64,000 nucleotides of DNA from Clostridium sp. KNHs214 (GTDB taxonomy: Bacteria; Bacillota; Clostridia; Clostridiales; Clostridiaceae). The stretch lies in NCBI RefSeq assembly GCF_000744935.1, contig NZ_JQMW01000009.1:1116001-1180000 (forward strand). The letters run 5' to 3'. The notes beneath the pieces are model-generated. The model had not been told where the DNA came from and did not search any database. It worked only from the letters and a program-made list of their open reading frames with translations. How positions within the stretch are numbered: the first letter of the stretch is position 1; each line of letters starts with the position of its first letter. The position numbers and the translations under genes were made by a program. Below, piece after piece: positions 35,973 to 45,122 of this stretch.

Positions 35973-36117
35973 ACATTTTTATTTTTACGACTTATGTAAC
36001 TTAGTACATCTTTTTTTAAAATCATCATAAAAAACTTCACTTCCTTTCATTTTAGATTTTTTTATTGTAGAAGTCTTAGAACATTAAAGCTCTAATAGAA
36101 ATATATTTTTTCTCCTA

Positions 36118-36147
36118 TTTAAAAAAGGTAGCTATAATAAGCTACCT
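36118..36147 (-). terminator. Terminator after the DUF5659-like gene
   Basis: On the minus strand GGTAGCT-TATTAT-AGCTACC followed by TTTTTT. Confidence 0.85.
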
Positions 36148-36232
36148 CAGGGAGAATGTTAAAATGAAATATATTAAATATACTTCTATTAAAACTCTAA
36201 ATTAAAAGAGTATCTGCTCCTGCAAACACTCT

Positions 36233-36442
36233 TTATAATTCTACTTCAATTTTACTTTCCTTTTTTGCTATCATCTTTTGCCTATACTCTTGTATGAGTT
36301 CATCTATTCCTTCCTTATAATTAAATGCAAATACGGATAACCTTCTATTATACTTATTGGGTCTAATGTCTATAATTTTATAATCCTTTTTTAACAAACT
36401 CTCAGCCAATACTGGACTTGTTATTACTCTTTCTTCATTCAT
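36233..36442 (-). CDS. DUF5659-like small protein
   Basis: 69 residues from ATG 36442, chosen because AAGGAGG is placed just before it; a longer frame to 36532 has no ribosome site. ITSPVLAESLLKKDYKIIDI and SVFAFNYKEGIDELIQEY match the short alpha/beta pattern common in clostridial phages and described only as a domain of unknown function. A second copy-like protein occurs at 45424-45624. Confidence 0.6.
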   Translation of the reverse strand: MNEERVITSPVLAESLLKKDYKIIDIRPNKYNRRLSVFAFNYKEGIDELIQEYRQKMIAKKESKIEVEL

Positions 36443-36563
36443 TATAAATTCCTCCTTTTTAAAAATTATAGTGCTTGAGGAATTGATTAAGTATTCACCC
36501 TCTCCAATTCCCCTAAGATTATATATATTCAATTTATTTTATTTACGTTTTATTCACTAAAGA

Positions 36564-36579
36564 GGGCATGACTATGCCC
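36564..36579. repeat. GGGCATGACTATGCCC hairpin
   Basis: A 6-bp GC-rich stem with a 4-base loop at the 3' end of 36572-36955, followed by CGATTAT on the plus strand. A sister hairpin with the same TGACTA centre and same flank is at 38412-38427. Confidence 0.6.
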
Positions 36580-36955
36580 GATTATATTCATCATTATCAT
36601 ATTTAGACTTTAAATTATTTTCTTCCTTAATTTTCTTTAAATAACTATATAACTTCCTAAAATTTTTCTTATAATGATTATATTTTATGCTGCTGTAACA
36701 TTCATATTTAGACCACAAAATATAATCATATAAAATCATAAAATCTTCTTTTGAAATATCTAATTTATAAATAAAATTGCCAAAATAATTTTCTATATTA
36801 TATTCTTTATCTTCTGTATAAACTATTTTTACACCATTTAATATTTTATTTAAATAATTCTTTTTCTTAACACTTTTAGGTAAATCCTCTGTTATTAAGC
36901 TTAAAATTTCTTCCTGCAGAACTTCCAACATTTGAAAATCTAATTCTATTTTCAT
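36572..36955 (-). CDS. Hypothetical early phage protein, 127 residues
   Basis: Mostly helical, lysine and tyrosine rich; no motif recognised. Start 36955 is 5 bases after the stop of 36961-37278, so the two are translated together. The end overlaps a GC-rich hairpin. Confidence 0.55.
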   Translation of the reverse strand: MKIELDFQMLEVLQEEILSLITEDLPKSVKKKNYLNKILNGVKIVYTEDKEYNIENYFGNFIYKLDISKEDFMILYDYILWSKYECYSSIKYNHYKKNFRKLYSYLKKIKEENNLKSKYDNDEYNRA

Positions 36956-36960
36956 TTTAA

Positions 36961-37278
36961 TTACATCCTCCCTGTGTTTCTTTCATATTCTTTTTTTAAC
37001 ATTTTAAATTTATAATCTAATGCTTCTTTACAAGTCCACCAATCATTTTTTATATTATGTAATTCAGTTAGATCTTCCGCTAAATAGAACATAAATTTAA
37101 CAAATAAAAAATGTTTCTTATCCAAATTTAGTTCTTGACTTAATCTATCTTCCAAAGCACTTATCATTATTGTTTTATCAGTAAATTCACATAATTCTTC
37201 CAATCTATCATATACTAATTTCGTAATATCTTTTCTATTAAGTTCCCTTACTACTTCCCATTTCGGTAATTTTTCCAT
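36961..37278 (-). CDS. Hypothetical early phage protein, 105 residues
   Basis: Helical and mixed-charge; not recognised. A good AGGAGG is in front of the ATG at 37278. In operon with the next gene 36572-36955. Confidence 0.55.
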   Translation of the reverse strand: MEKLPKWEVVRELNRKDITKLVYDRLEELCEFTDKTIMISALEDRLSQELNLDKKHFLFVKFMFYLAEDLTELHNIKNDWWTCKEALDYKFKMLKKEYERNTGRM

Positions 37279-37309
37279 AATAATTTTCCTCCTAATTTTT
37301 AATTTAGAA

Positions 37310-37335
37310 GAATAGAGTAAATTAATACTCTATTC
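37310..37335. terminator. Hairpin after the zinc-ribbon protein gene
   Basis: GAATAGAGTA and TACTCTATTC pair around AATTAA, spanning the stop codon of 37322-38305. The T-run is poor, so it may be a processing or stabilising hairpin. Confidence 0.5.
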
Positions 37336-38305
37336 CATATTCATTAATAATTAAACCTGTAAATCCATTTTTATCTTCATCAAAACATATAGTTAGTTTA
37401 TTATCTTTTAACTGGATTTCTGTTATATCATCTTTAGCAACTAATTCACCTAAATCATCTTCATTATCACTTTCTTTGTCATGTATGTATATAATTTCCG
37501 TATCTTCTAAAAAAGCTAATTCACACCAATAATTCAATTTATTAAATTCTCTAATTATATCTTTTATTAATTCATTATCTATAATAGCTTCATCATATCC
37601 ACAGTAATAACAATGAAAATTACCTAATTCTTCTATTCCTGCTCCATTGGGATGCATGTTAGTCATTTCACTCCCGCAATTTGGACAAATTCTTATATGT
37701 TCTTTTCTATAATCCTTTTCCTTTTGGTCAATTTTATCCAATTTACATTGTTTTTTATCTTGTTCAAAGCTTTCCCCTTCATCATCAAAACATTTTATTA
37801 TTTCTATAGTTTCCTCATTTAAATCTACGATAAATACTCCTTCATTTTCTTCTTTAATTTCAAGTTGTTTAGTTTCAGAATCAAAAGAAATTTTACTAAT
37901 ATAGTCAACTGCAATAGTATCATCACATTTAAAACTTCTTAATTCATCAAATACTACTAACATATCCTTACATCCATGGTTTTCTAATAAATCAATGATA
38001 AATCTTTCTTCAGGACTGGAATTATGTTCTCTATGCCATTCTTCACATTCTATAGCGTACACTACAGTTTTATAGTAATCTTTAACAGTAGCATCGCACG
38101 GATATTTTAAATTAATTTCCTTATAGTCATATTTATTTGTATAGATATTAACCCCAATTCCTCTACTAAAAGTTTCAAATCCTAGATTAGTTTGTAGAAT
38201 TTCAACTCTATCATATTTTTTCTGTAACAGTTCTTTTAACTCCATTCCTAGTTCCTTTTGTTCTTTGTCTAGTAACTCCCATTTAGTCATTCTTAAATTT
38301 TTCAT
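37322..38305 (-). CDS. Zinc-ribbon phage protein of unknown function
   Basis: 327 residues. A four-cysteine ribbon (RICPNCGSEM and HCYYCGYDE, about residues 208-238) is flanked by two beta-rich, acidic domains of similar texture (SFDSETKQLEIKEENEGVFI and AKDDITEIQLKDNKLTICFD), suggesting an internal duplication around the ribbon. Found in the early region between small genes and a membrane protein gene. Not recognised; nucleic-acid or protein binding is possible. Confidence 0.6.
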   Translation of the reverse strand: MKNLRMTKWELLDKEQKELGMELKELLQKKYDRVEILQTNLGFETFSRGIGVNIYTNKYDYKEINLKYPCDATVKDYYKTVVYAIECEEWHREHNSSPEERFIIDLLENHGCKDMLVVFDELRSFKCDDTIAVDYISKISFDSETKQLEIKEENEGVFIVDLNEETIEIIKCFDDEGESFEQDKKQCKLDKIDQKEKDYRKEHIRICPNCGSEMTNMHPNGAGIEELGNFHCYYCGYDEAIIDNELIKDIIREFNKLNYWCELAFLEDTEIIYIHDKESDNEDDLGELVAKDDITEIQLKDNKLTICFDEDKNGFTGLIINEYGIEY

Positions 38306-38411
38306 TTAATAACACTCTCCTTTTTAAAATTTTTATATTTAACTTAGATTTACTAAGTTTTTGACATAATAAAAGAGCAAATAAGATATAATCCTACTTG
38401 CTCACCTATGA

Positions 38412-38427
38412 GGGGGTGACTACCCCC
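38412..38427. repeat. GGGGGTGACTACCCCC hairpin
   Basis: A GC-rich stem with TGACTA centre, followed by CGATTAT on the plus strand, matching 36564-36579 in design. Located between 38466-39014 and 37322-38305. Confidence 0.6.
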
Positions 38428-38465
38428 GATTATTTAATTATAAAAAATCATCTAAAATAAAGTTG

Positions 38466-39014
38466 TTATTTAATTCCCAAAAATTGTTTTATTTCTTTCA
38501 TATCACTTTGTATCATTTGAACATTATTAATATTATTTTCTAGTGTTGTAGCCGTTTCTTTTATTGCTTTATTGCTTTCCTCTACTTGTAATTTTTCTTT
38601 TTCAATCTGTTCTACTAATACCTTAATTGCTATATCATATATTAATGACTTTTCAGCATATTTACCTAACATAAAATATAAGAAAGCTATAATTAATAAA
38701 TAACTAAAAAATATAGTAGAAAATAATTTATTTCCAATATATTTCGAAAAATTGTCTAATACTATAGTTATTATCAAACATAGTATAGTTATTAAATATG
38801 CATTAGTATTAGATTCTATTGAATATTTAATATTCTCAAGCCTGTTTTTTTCCATTGATATATTAAAATTTTTATCTTTTGATATAATGCCTTTATATAT
38901 ATCTTCTATTTCTTTATAAACAATATTAAATTTTTCACTAGACCTATTAAAATGTGATTTGTAATTATCAATAACTGACTGTAAAAATTCATCTTTTTTC
39001 TTTCTAAAAATCAT
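38466..39014 (-). CDS. Two-span membrane protein with coiled-coil ends
   Basis: 182 residues. Two adjacent membrane helices at about 76-95 and 101-118 with soluble coiled-coil parts before and after (long KEKLQVEESNKAIKE helix at the C-terminal side). Layout is like SLATT-type or phage membrane proteins, and unlike a typical holin in having large soluble ends. Function unknown; SLATT-like proteins elsewhere are linked to membrane-acting defence, an analogy only. Confidence 0.6.
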   Translation of the reverse strand: MIFRKKKDEFLQSVIDNYKSHFNRSSEKFNIVYKEIEDIYKGIISKDKNFNISMEKNRLENIKYSIESNTNAYLITILCLIITIVLDNFSKYIGNKLFSTIFFSYLLIIAFLYFMLGKYAEKSLIYDIAIKVLVEQIEKEKLQVEESNKAIKETATTLENNINNVQMIQSDMKEIKQFLGIK

Positions 39015-39138
39015 ATACCCTATCTCCCATCAAATATAATATATTAAACAAAAGATATAATTTTCTTGTGAATATATCATAACCGTAATCGCATATATAT
39101 CTTTTTTCTCTTCATCATTTCAAATAAAATATTATACA

Positions 39139-39465
39139 TTAATACCAAAATATTCCCATATCTTTTATTTTATCATTATATCGGTAATGGTCATATTTAT
39201 AAATATTATTTTGAGATGACCAAATTCCATGACATAAGGCTTCACCACTATCACCCTTATTTCTTTCAAAGACACTTATAAAAATTACATCAAGTGTCTT
39301 TTCTTTTACATACTTATTTTTAACTTCTAATATTATATTTTTAATATCTTCTTTTAATATATTTTCTTTTAATATATCTTCTTCCAAAACTACAAAAACT
39401 GATAACCTCTTTTGAATACCTTGAGTTAAATCATTAACTTTAAATACATTATATTTCAACTCCAT
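39139..39465 (-). CDS. Hypothetical early phage protein, 108 residues
   Basis: Not recognised. Contains a run of repeated ILKEN/ILKED units near residue 30 that may be a short duplication, then a beta-rich end (VIFISVFERNKGDSGEALCH). Separated by about 120 bp from the membrane protein gene. Confidence 0.5.
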   Translation of the reverse strand: MELKYNVFKVNDLTQGIQKRLSVFVVLEEDILKENILKEDIKNIILEVKNKYVKEKTLDVIFISVFERNKGDSGEALCHGIWSSQNNIYKYDHYRYNDKIKDMGIFWY

Positions 39466-39789
39466 TCCCCCTATCCTATTTTTATAATATAATTTATAAA
39501 TTTATATATACATTATAATGCTTTAATATTCCATATTTATATCCTAACTCCTTCATTCTTTAAAATTATTTTATAACTGCCCCACAATTTTATCATATTG
39601 TAAATAAAACACATCTTTATTTTCAGCAATAATAAATAAAATCTATCCCAATCTTACATCTATGCAATTATTATCTCGTTTCTAAAATTCTTCTAATAAA
39701 TCTAATACTTTATCTATCCTTTTTATATCTCTCATCACTTAACACTTCTTTTCTTAAATTTTATAACTTAATAATATTAATCCGCTCTT

Positions 39790-39880
39790 TACCTTGTCCA
39801 CCAACTTTTAACATAAAGGGTTTGTACGTCGCTATCGCTCCTACAATCCCTAAATTATGTTAAAACCTAGCCACAAGGTA
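39790..39880 (-). ncRNA. Nested palindrome, possible structured RNA or origin
   Basis: Outer arms TACCTTGT (39790-39797) and ACAAGGTA (39873-39880) enclose arms TTTTAACATAA (39806-39816) and TTATGTTAAAA (39855-39865), which enclose AGGGTTTGTA and TACAATCCCT (one mismatch), with an apical loop CGTCGCTATCGCTCC. It is followed leftward on the plus strand by GCCGCGGGGGCAACC. GTGGACAAGGTA of the outer arm recurs at 52491-52502. It could be a non-coding RNA, a DNA origin or a packaging signal. Confidence 0.45.
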
Positions 39881-40020
39881 GCCGCGGGGGCAACCAAGGG
39901 CTTTAACAACTTTTTTATTTTTCATTAACTGTTGATTTGACTATTTTATTTATATTTAATATATAATTTTTACAACTATTTGATGTAATTTTTCTTTCAT
40001 TTTATTACTTTTAAATTAAT

Positions 40021-40064
40021 ACCCCCCTATTCTTCTATATATTTATATAGGGAAATAGGGGGGT
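40021..40064 (-). terminator. Strong hairpin after the helicase-like gene
   Basis: ACCCCCCTATT and AATAGGGGGGT pair, and inner CTATATA pairs again. It is 11 bases after the stop of 40075-41970 on the minus strand. Poor T-run. Confidence 0.65.
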
Positions 40065-40074
40065 AAAAAATAAA

Positions 40075-41970
40075 TTAAGCTACTTTACTATAGACACCTT
40101 TTTTAATCATATATTTATTTAATAAATCTTTTAAATCATTGTTATTTTCTTTAGCTTTATCAAATTGTTTCTGTGATATTCCTATTTCTTTTAACATATT
40201 TTTAGTTCTTATCTCTTTTCCATTCCATGAATTATTAATCCAATATATAATCTTTTGTGGAATTGTTGGTTTTCCATCTTTTGTTTCTCTACTTTCAATT
40301 TTACTTTCTTTAAAACAACTTAATTCCTCTTTAGCTTTAAGATTACAGCCTATAAATAATTGTTTTATCATACTTAAAATAATTCTTTGTATAGAAAATA
40401 TATTTACTTCTATTTTTTCTTCAGTACAAGTATACTTCCTTAGTTTTGTTCTATGAACTTCTTGATAAAAGTTAGTTATAATACTAAACATTTTAAATTG
40501 ATTTAATAATTGTGTTCCAAATTCATAACATTTGTATTGAGAAGAATATTTATAATATCCATATTTATTTTCTTTGCTTCTATCTTTTATTATAAAATCA
40601 TCACTTAATTCACATGCTTTTTCTATATCTGAACAATATTTTATAATACCATCCCAATTAACTGCAACACTCAACCACTGTATGACATATTCATAATCTG
40701 GCATTGTATCCCAACCAAATTGAAACATTATATTACATTTCTGCATATCATTTTTACCTTTTGTATTTCCAAAATAATATGTTTCATTTTCATTAAGCAT
40801 AGCAATATTGTATTTTTTATTAATACAATCTGCTAATTCAACACTTTTAGTTTGATAGGTGACTACATACCCTTTATTATTAAAGCCTTTAGCCATTCTA
40901 CTATTTACAAATTTGCCGCATGCTTTTACAAGATAATGTTTGTCCTTAAATGTTGTCTTAGTTATTTTATGCTTTATGTAAACATTTATCTTTAAATTAT
41001 TATACAATCTTGTATTTTCAATATCTAAATATTTAATACTCTTATTTTTATACATTCCAAAATACAATGGGTCATAAAGAGCAGTACCATCAAACACTAT
41101 CGTTTTAAATGTATCACAATACATTTCTTTCAAATCTTTGCTACCTATAGTTGATATAAATTCAGTATTCTTTTCATAAACATATAAACCACCCTTTGTT
41201 AAAACAGTGTGTATATGTTTTAATTCTCTTTTATAACTGTTTTTCATATATTTATCCCATAAATCCATAAACTCCTTATCAGTCTTGCAAATAGGTTCAT
41301 TAGTTATGTTTGATACAACGAATCTTTTATAAGCTTTTCTTAAATTTTGCATCTTACTTATTAAGTCATCCTCAATTTTTTTGAACATATTTTCAAATTT
41401 AGTTTTTTCAGTAGTATCTTCATATTCACATTTACTTATTTCTGTTGAAATTTCATTTAAGAGCTTTTTATTAACTTTAACAGTGTCCAATATATCTGGT
41501 CTCTCATCTATTAATAATATTGTTCTTTCACCATTTTTATATTTAGAATATCTTTTTATAGAATCTCCGCATTCCCTAAGTCGTGCATTAGTAATCATTA
41601 ATATAGGATAATCTTTTTGTTCTTCTTGTTGTTTATATATTTTACATTTATGAAAATAAGAACAATTTTTAGGTGTGCACATTCTGTTTTCAGCTTGTTT
41701 TATTTTCTTATTATTACATATGTTTTCATTCCATCCTTCTAATATGTATGTATATCCGTTTAAGCCCATTTCTTTCAAATTATCTTCCGTATCTCTTAAT
41801 GAATCCAGTCTATCTGTTACAAGTATTAATCCATTTGTAGTCTTTTCGTCTTTAATTAATTGTATTAGTTTTTTTAAAATTTCTAATGATATACTTGATT
41901 TTCCAAATCCACAAGGAGCAGGAATTACTGTTACTATATCTTCTTTTAATTTTCCAAATACTATTTTGGC
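40075..41970 (-). pseudogene. 3' part of helicase-like ATPase gene split by transposon copy A
   Basis: About 630 codons read without stop from the transposon edge. They begin AKIVFGKLKEDIVTVIPAPC and then GFGKSS, giving a Walker A motif (APCGFGKSS); LLIDERPD is a likely Walker B. ILVTDRLDSLRD resembles helicase motif Ia, and the C-terminal third is helical and basic. Joining it to the 5' part at 45123-45417 (without transposon and one 7-bp repeat) gives an exact open frame of 727 residues. An ATG at 41778 could start a shorter product, but that would lack the ATP site. Probably a phage DNA helicase. Confidence 0.75.
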
Positions 41971-42231
41971 TGTAGTGCGTCAAAATATAGCTTTTGAAAA
42001 CTGCATTTCTAAGTCAAATTATAACTATAACTCCAATAACTATCCAGTAATTAAATGCATTTTAAATAATCATATTATTGCTAAATAAAACCTCCTAATG
42101 ACTTGACATCATTTGGAGGTTATTTTAAGCTTATTATAAAAACTAGAGAAAGGAAAGGGAAGAACCCCAAGCCGTGCAAAGCGAAGGTTCTTCCCTAAAA
42201 ATAAGAGCGTAAGCTCTTACAACCTATTATT

Positions 42232-42807
42232 ATGATAAGATTATTTTCACAACTATGCAAGTGTTTTAAACAAATTTCTTTTGAAAATGAGATAAATATT
42301 TTTGAAGAGTATATGAAAACGGTTAATTCAGAGGCTTTGGTATGTCCAGTCTGCGGATCTAAACACGATCTATCCCTATTTGCCTCTTATAAACGCCATC
42401 TTGTGACTTATGATAATAATGAAGTTCACGATAATATAATAACTATCAATAGATATATTTGCCCGTCATGTGGACATACTCATGCTATCCTACCTTCGGT
42501 AATTGTGCCCTACATGTCATTTAGCTTTAAATTTACTGTGTCTATTATTCATGATTATCTTGTACATAAATTTACCTCTGTAGAAGCTATGTGTGAACAT
42601 TATTGTATAGCAATATCCACATTCTATCGAATTTTAAATAAGTTCAAAAAACATAAACAACTATGGCTTGGACTTCTACAAGACAAGCTTATTTCTAATC
42701 TAAGTTTTATACAGCGTGTTATAAATAGTACCTTTATTGAAATTGAAACCTTTATAACAAACTTTTTTAATAGAAACGGCTTATCCTTTTTTCAAGGAAC
42801 ATCATAA
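42232..42807 (+). CDS. Transposon zinc-ribbon protein (DUF6431-like), copy A
   Basis: 191 residues. CPVCGSKH and CPSCGHTH form a four-cysteine zinc ribbon near residues 38-80, with a helical C-terminal half in which STFYRILNKFKKHKQ could be an HTH. First gene of the transposon, before the transposase. Its role is not established; by position it may direct target choice or bind the ends, like accessory proteins of Tn7-type elements. Same sequence as copy B. Confidence 0.75.
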   Translation: MIRLFSQLCKCFKQISFENEINIFEEYMKTVNSEALVCPVCGSKHDLSLFASYKRHLVTYDNNEVHDNIITINRYICPSCGHTHAILPSVIVPYMSFSFKFTVSIIHDYLVHKFTSVEAMCEHYCIAISTFYRILNKFKKHKQLWLGLLQDKLISNLSFIQRVINSTFIEIETFITNFFNRNGLSFFQGTS

Positions 42808-42914
42808 TTAAGCTATAGCTATATACTTTTTATTTTATTTTATATATACCACTTAATACGATAATGGATATTATAATTTCCCCATGATAGCATTTTTATA
42901 GAGGTGATGTTGAA

Positions 42915-44174
42915 ATGAATAACAAAGAAATGATTGAAATAGCTTCTATTAGACTAGCACTAATAGCTCCAGCTATAAATAATACTTATACTGAAAGCTC
43001 GAAAATTGCTTACTATAGACGTGTTGCTGCTACTCCTGTAAAATTACCTAACGGTAAGTCAGTTTTATATAGTCCTGGAACACTATCTAATTGGGAATCA
43101 GATTATAATAGGTTTGGTTTTGATGCCCTTCTACCGAAGACGCGTAGCGACATAGGGAAAACCAGAAAGTTAAATGATGTAGCTATAGAACAGATATATA
43201 TGCTAAAAAATGCATTTCCTAAAATTAATGCTACTCTTATATATCATAAACTTATCGAAGATGGCTTTATCAATGAAAAAAATATATCATTATCTACAGT
43301 TCAAAGATTTATAAAAAATAATGATCTTAAATCTGCTAGATGCATAAATATGAAAGATAGAAAAGCCTTTGAAGAAGAGTTTGCAACTGGCATGTACCAA
43401 GGTGATACATGCTATGGCCCGTATATTACTGAAAATGGCATACGTAAAAGAACATATCTAATTATGCTAATTGATGATAAATCAAGACTTATCGTTGGCG
43501 GAAGATTCTTTTACAATGATAACTCTTATAATTTTCAAAAGGTACTTAAAGAAGCTATCGCTAGATATGGCATACCTAATAAACTTTACTTGGACAACGG
43601 TTCTCCTTATAAAAATGAGCAATTAAGTCTTATCTGTGGATCTCTTGGAATAGTAGAACTGCACACTATGGTAAGGGATGGAGCATCCAAAGGAAAAGTA
43701 GAAAGAAATTTTAGAACATTAAAAAGTAGATGGCTAAACACTCTAGATGTAGAATCTATATCCTCCTTAGCGGAGCTAAATGATGAGCTATTCGCATATA
43801 TAAACAAGCATAATGTAACAGTACATTCAGCTACATCTCAACGTCCGATCGATAGATATAAAAGCGATTTAGCTCATGTTAAGGTAGCTACTGATAGTGA
43901 GTGGCTGGATAATTGCTTTATGAATCGCATACAACGAAGAGTTAATAATGACTCAACCATAAGCATTGATAAAATATCTTATGATGTACCTATGCAATTT
44001 ATAGGACAGAAAGTTGAAGTAAGATATTTACCTGATGATATGGATAATGCATATGTATATTATGAAAATGCTAAATACAGCATTAGAAAAACAAATAAGA
44101 TTGAAAATGGTAAAACCAAACGCAGGAATGCATTTACTATAGACTATTCAAAGGATGGTGTTAAAAATGTTTAA
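42915..44174 (+). CDS. DDE transposase (retroviral-integrase fold), copy A
   Basis: 419 residues. N-terminal HTH region with an LSNWESDYNRFGFDALLPK segment; then the catalytic core with D164 (YQGDTCYG), D227 (YLDNGSPY) and E263 (KVERNF), 35 residues between the last two, i.e. DD35E. A C-terminal Mu-type beta barrel (YDVPMQFIGQKVEVRY) follows. It cuts and joins transposon ends. GAGGTGATG precedes the ATG. It overlaps the ATPase gene slightly. Confidence 0.9.
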   Translation: MNNKEMIEIASIRLALIAPAINNTYTESSKIAYYRRVAATPVKLPNGKSVLYSPGTLSNWESDYNRFGFDALLPKTRSDIGKTRKLNDVAIEQIYMLKNAFPKINATLIYHKLIEDGFINEKNISLSTVQRFIKNNDLKSARCINMKDRKAFEEEFATGMYQGDTCYGPYITENGIRKRTYLIMLIDDKSRLIVGGRFFYNDNSYNFQKVLKEAIARYGIPNKLYLDNGSPYKNEQLSLICGSLGIVELHTMVRDGASKGKVERNFRTLKSRWLNTLDVESISSLAELNDELFAYINKHNVTVHSATSQRPIDRYKSDLAHVKVATDSEWLDNCFMNRIQRRVNNDSTISIDKISYDVPMQFIGQKVEVRYLPDDMDNAYVYYENAKYSIRKTNKIENGKTKRRNAFTIDYSKDGVKNV

Positions 44175-44970
44175 ACAATTTTATGGTATGACAATGAATC
44201 CATTTGAAAAAGGCATAAAAGAAAAAGATGCCTATATGTCAAATGATCTAAAAGAGATGATATCAAGACTTGAGTATCTTAATGAAGCTAGGGGAATCGG
44301 CTTATTTACAGCTTCACCAGGTAGTGGAAAAACCTTTGCCTTAAGGTGCTTTGCTAAAAAAGTAAACCCTAATTTAACAAAGGTTATATATCTTTGCTTT
44401 ACCACTGTAACTACTACTGAGTTCTATAGGCAATTTTGCATCTCCTTAGGAATTGAACCTTCTTCTCGTAAATCTGACATGTTTAAGAGCATAAAAGACT
44501 ATATGGAAAGTATGAGTACAGATAAACGTGTGCATTATATATTAGTTTGGGATGAAGCACAATATCTAAATAATGATATTTTAAAGGATTTAAAGCTACT
44601 TATGAACTTCTCTATGGACTCAAAAGATTGCTTTTCCTTAGTTTTGATAGGACAACCTGTGTTAAATAATATCTTAGAAAAGCAGATACACGAGGCATTA
44701 AAACAAAGAATAATAATAAATTATAATTTTGAAGGATTTTCTGAAATTGAAGCTTTAGAATATATTAATTCTAGATTATCATTAGCAGGGGCTTCGCCAG
44801 AAATATTTGATAATAATGCTGTTTTGGCTGCATATAGAAGCTGTGCTGGCTCTATAAGACGCTTAAATATGATATTAACTAAGGCTTTAATAATAGGTGC
44901 GCAGCACGAAAAAAACGTAATCGATACTGATATAATAATGGCTGCCGCCAATGAAATATCACTGCATTAA
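44155..44970 (+). CDS. AAA+ ATPase (ExeA/TniB-like), copy A
   Basis: 271 residues, or 267 from the ATG at 44167, which has the better ribosome site. Walker A GSGKT at about 56-60 (TASPGSGKTFALRCF), Walker B ILVWDEAQYL, sensor IGQPVL, and arginine-containing KQRI. Such ATPases partner rve-type transposases for target selection. Overlap with the transposase gene suggests translational coupling. Confidence 0.85.
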   Translation: MVLKMFKQFYGMTMNPFEKGIKEKDAYMSNDLKEMISRLEYLNEARGIGLFTASPGSGKTFALRCFAKKVNPNLTKVIYLCFTTVTTTEFYRQFCISLGIEPSSRKSDMFKSIKDYMESMSTDKRVHYILVWDEAQYLNNDILKDLKLLMNFSMDSKDCFSLVLIGQPVLNNILEKQIHEALKQRIIINYNFEGFSEIEALEYINSRLSLAGASPEIFDNNAVLAAYRSCAGSIRRLNMILTKALIIGAQHEKNVIDTDIIMAAANEISLH

Positions 44971-45122
44971 AATCACAAGGAGCGCTAGCTCCTTTTTCTT
45001 TTAGGTGCAAAATGATTTTTCATTAAAAATAAAGTGATTTTGTAGAAATAATTTGACGTAAATTGTACTATAATTATAGAAATAAACTGACGTTTAAATT
45101 AGGAGAAATTTGACGTTTAACA

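Larger units (their letters stand above)
39466..40074. other. 600-bp non-coding stretch with two structured regions
   Basis: No gene is seen. It holds a nested palindrome at 39790-39880 and a GC-stemmed hairpin at 40021-40064. The sequence 39781-39910 is clearly less AT-rich than the surroundings. Confidence 0.5.
41971..45122 (+). mobile_element. Three-gene transposon, copy A
   Basis: 3152 bp. Ends are TGTAGTGCGTCAAAAT and, reversed, TGTTAAACGTCAAATT (11 of 16 matching). A 7-bp target repeat TTTTGGC is present at 41964-41970 and 45123-45129. The right end has three TGACGT boxes (45054, 45088, 45111), the left end at least two, typical of multi-site transposase binding. It encodes a zinc-ribbon protein, a DDE transposase and an AAA+ ATPase, the logic of IS21, Tn5053 and Tn7. 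Copy B at 48959-52110 has the same length and proteins. Confidence 0.9.

Noticed and set aside
35816-36040. 74-codon frame overlapping the GIY-YIG gene
   Set aside because: It runs over most of its length in another frame of a recognisable nuclease gene and has no family pattern of its own.
38466-39014. Holin
   Set aside because: Two membrane helices are present, but long coiled-coil domains on both sides and the location in the early region do not fit a holin; no endolysin is nearby.
39790-39880. TnpB/IS605 guide RNA or group II intron
   Set aside because: No TnpB or reverse transcriptase frame lies nearby and no intron domain V pattern could be recognised.
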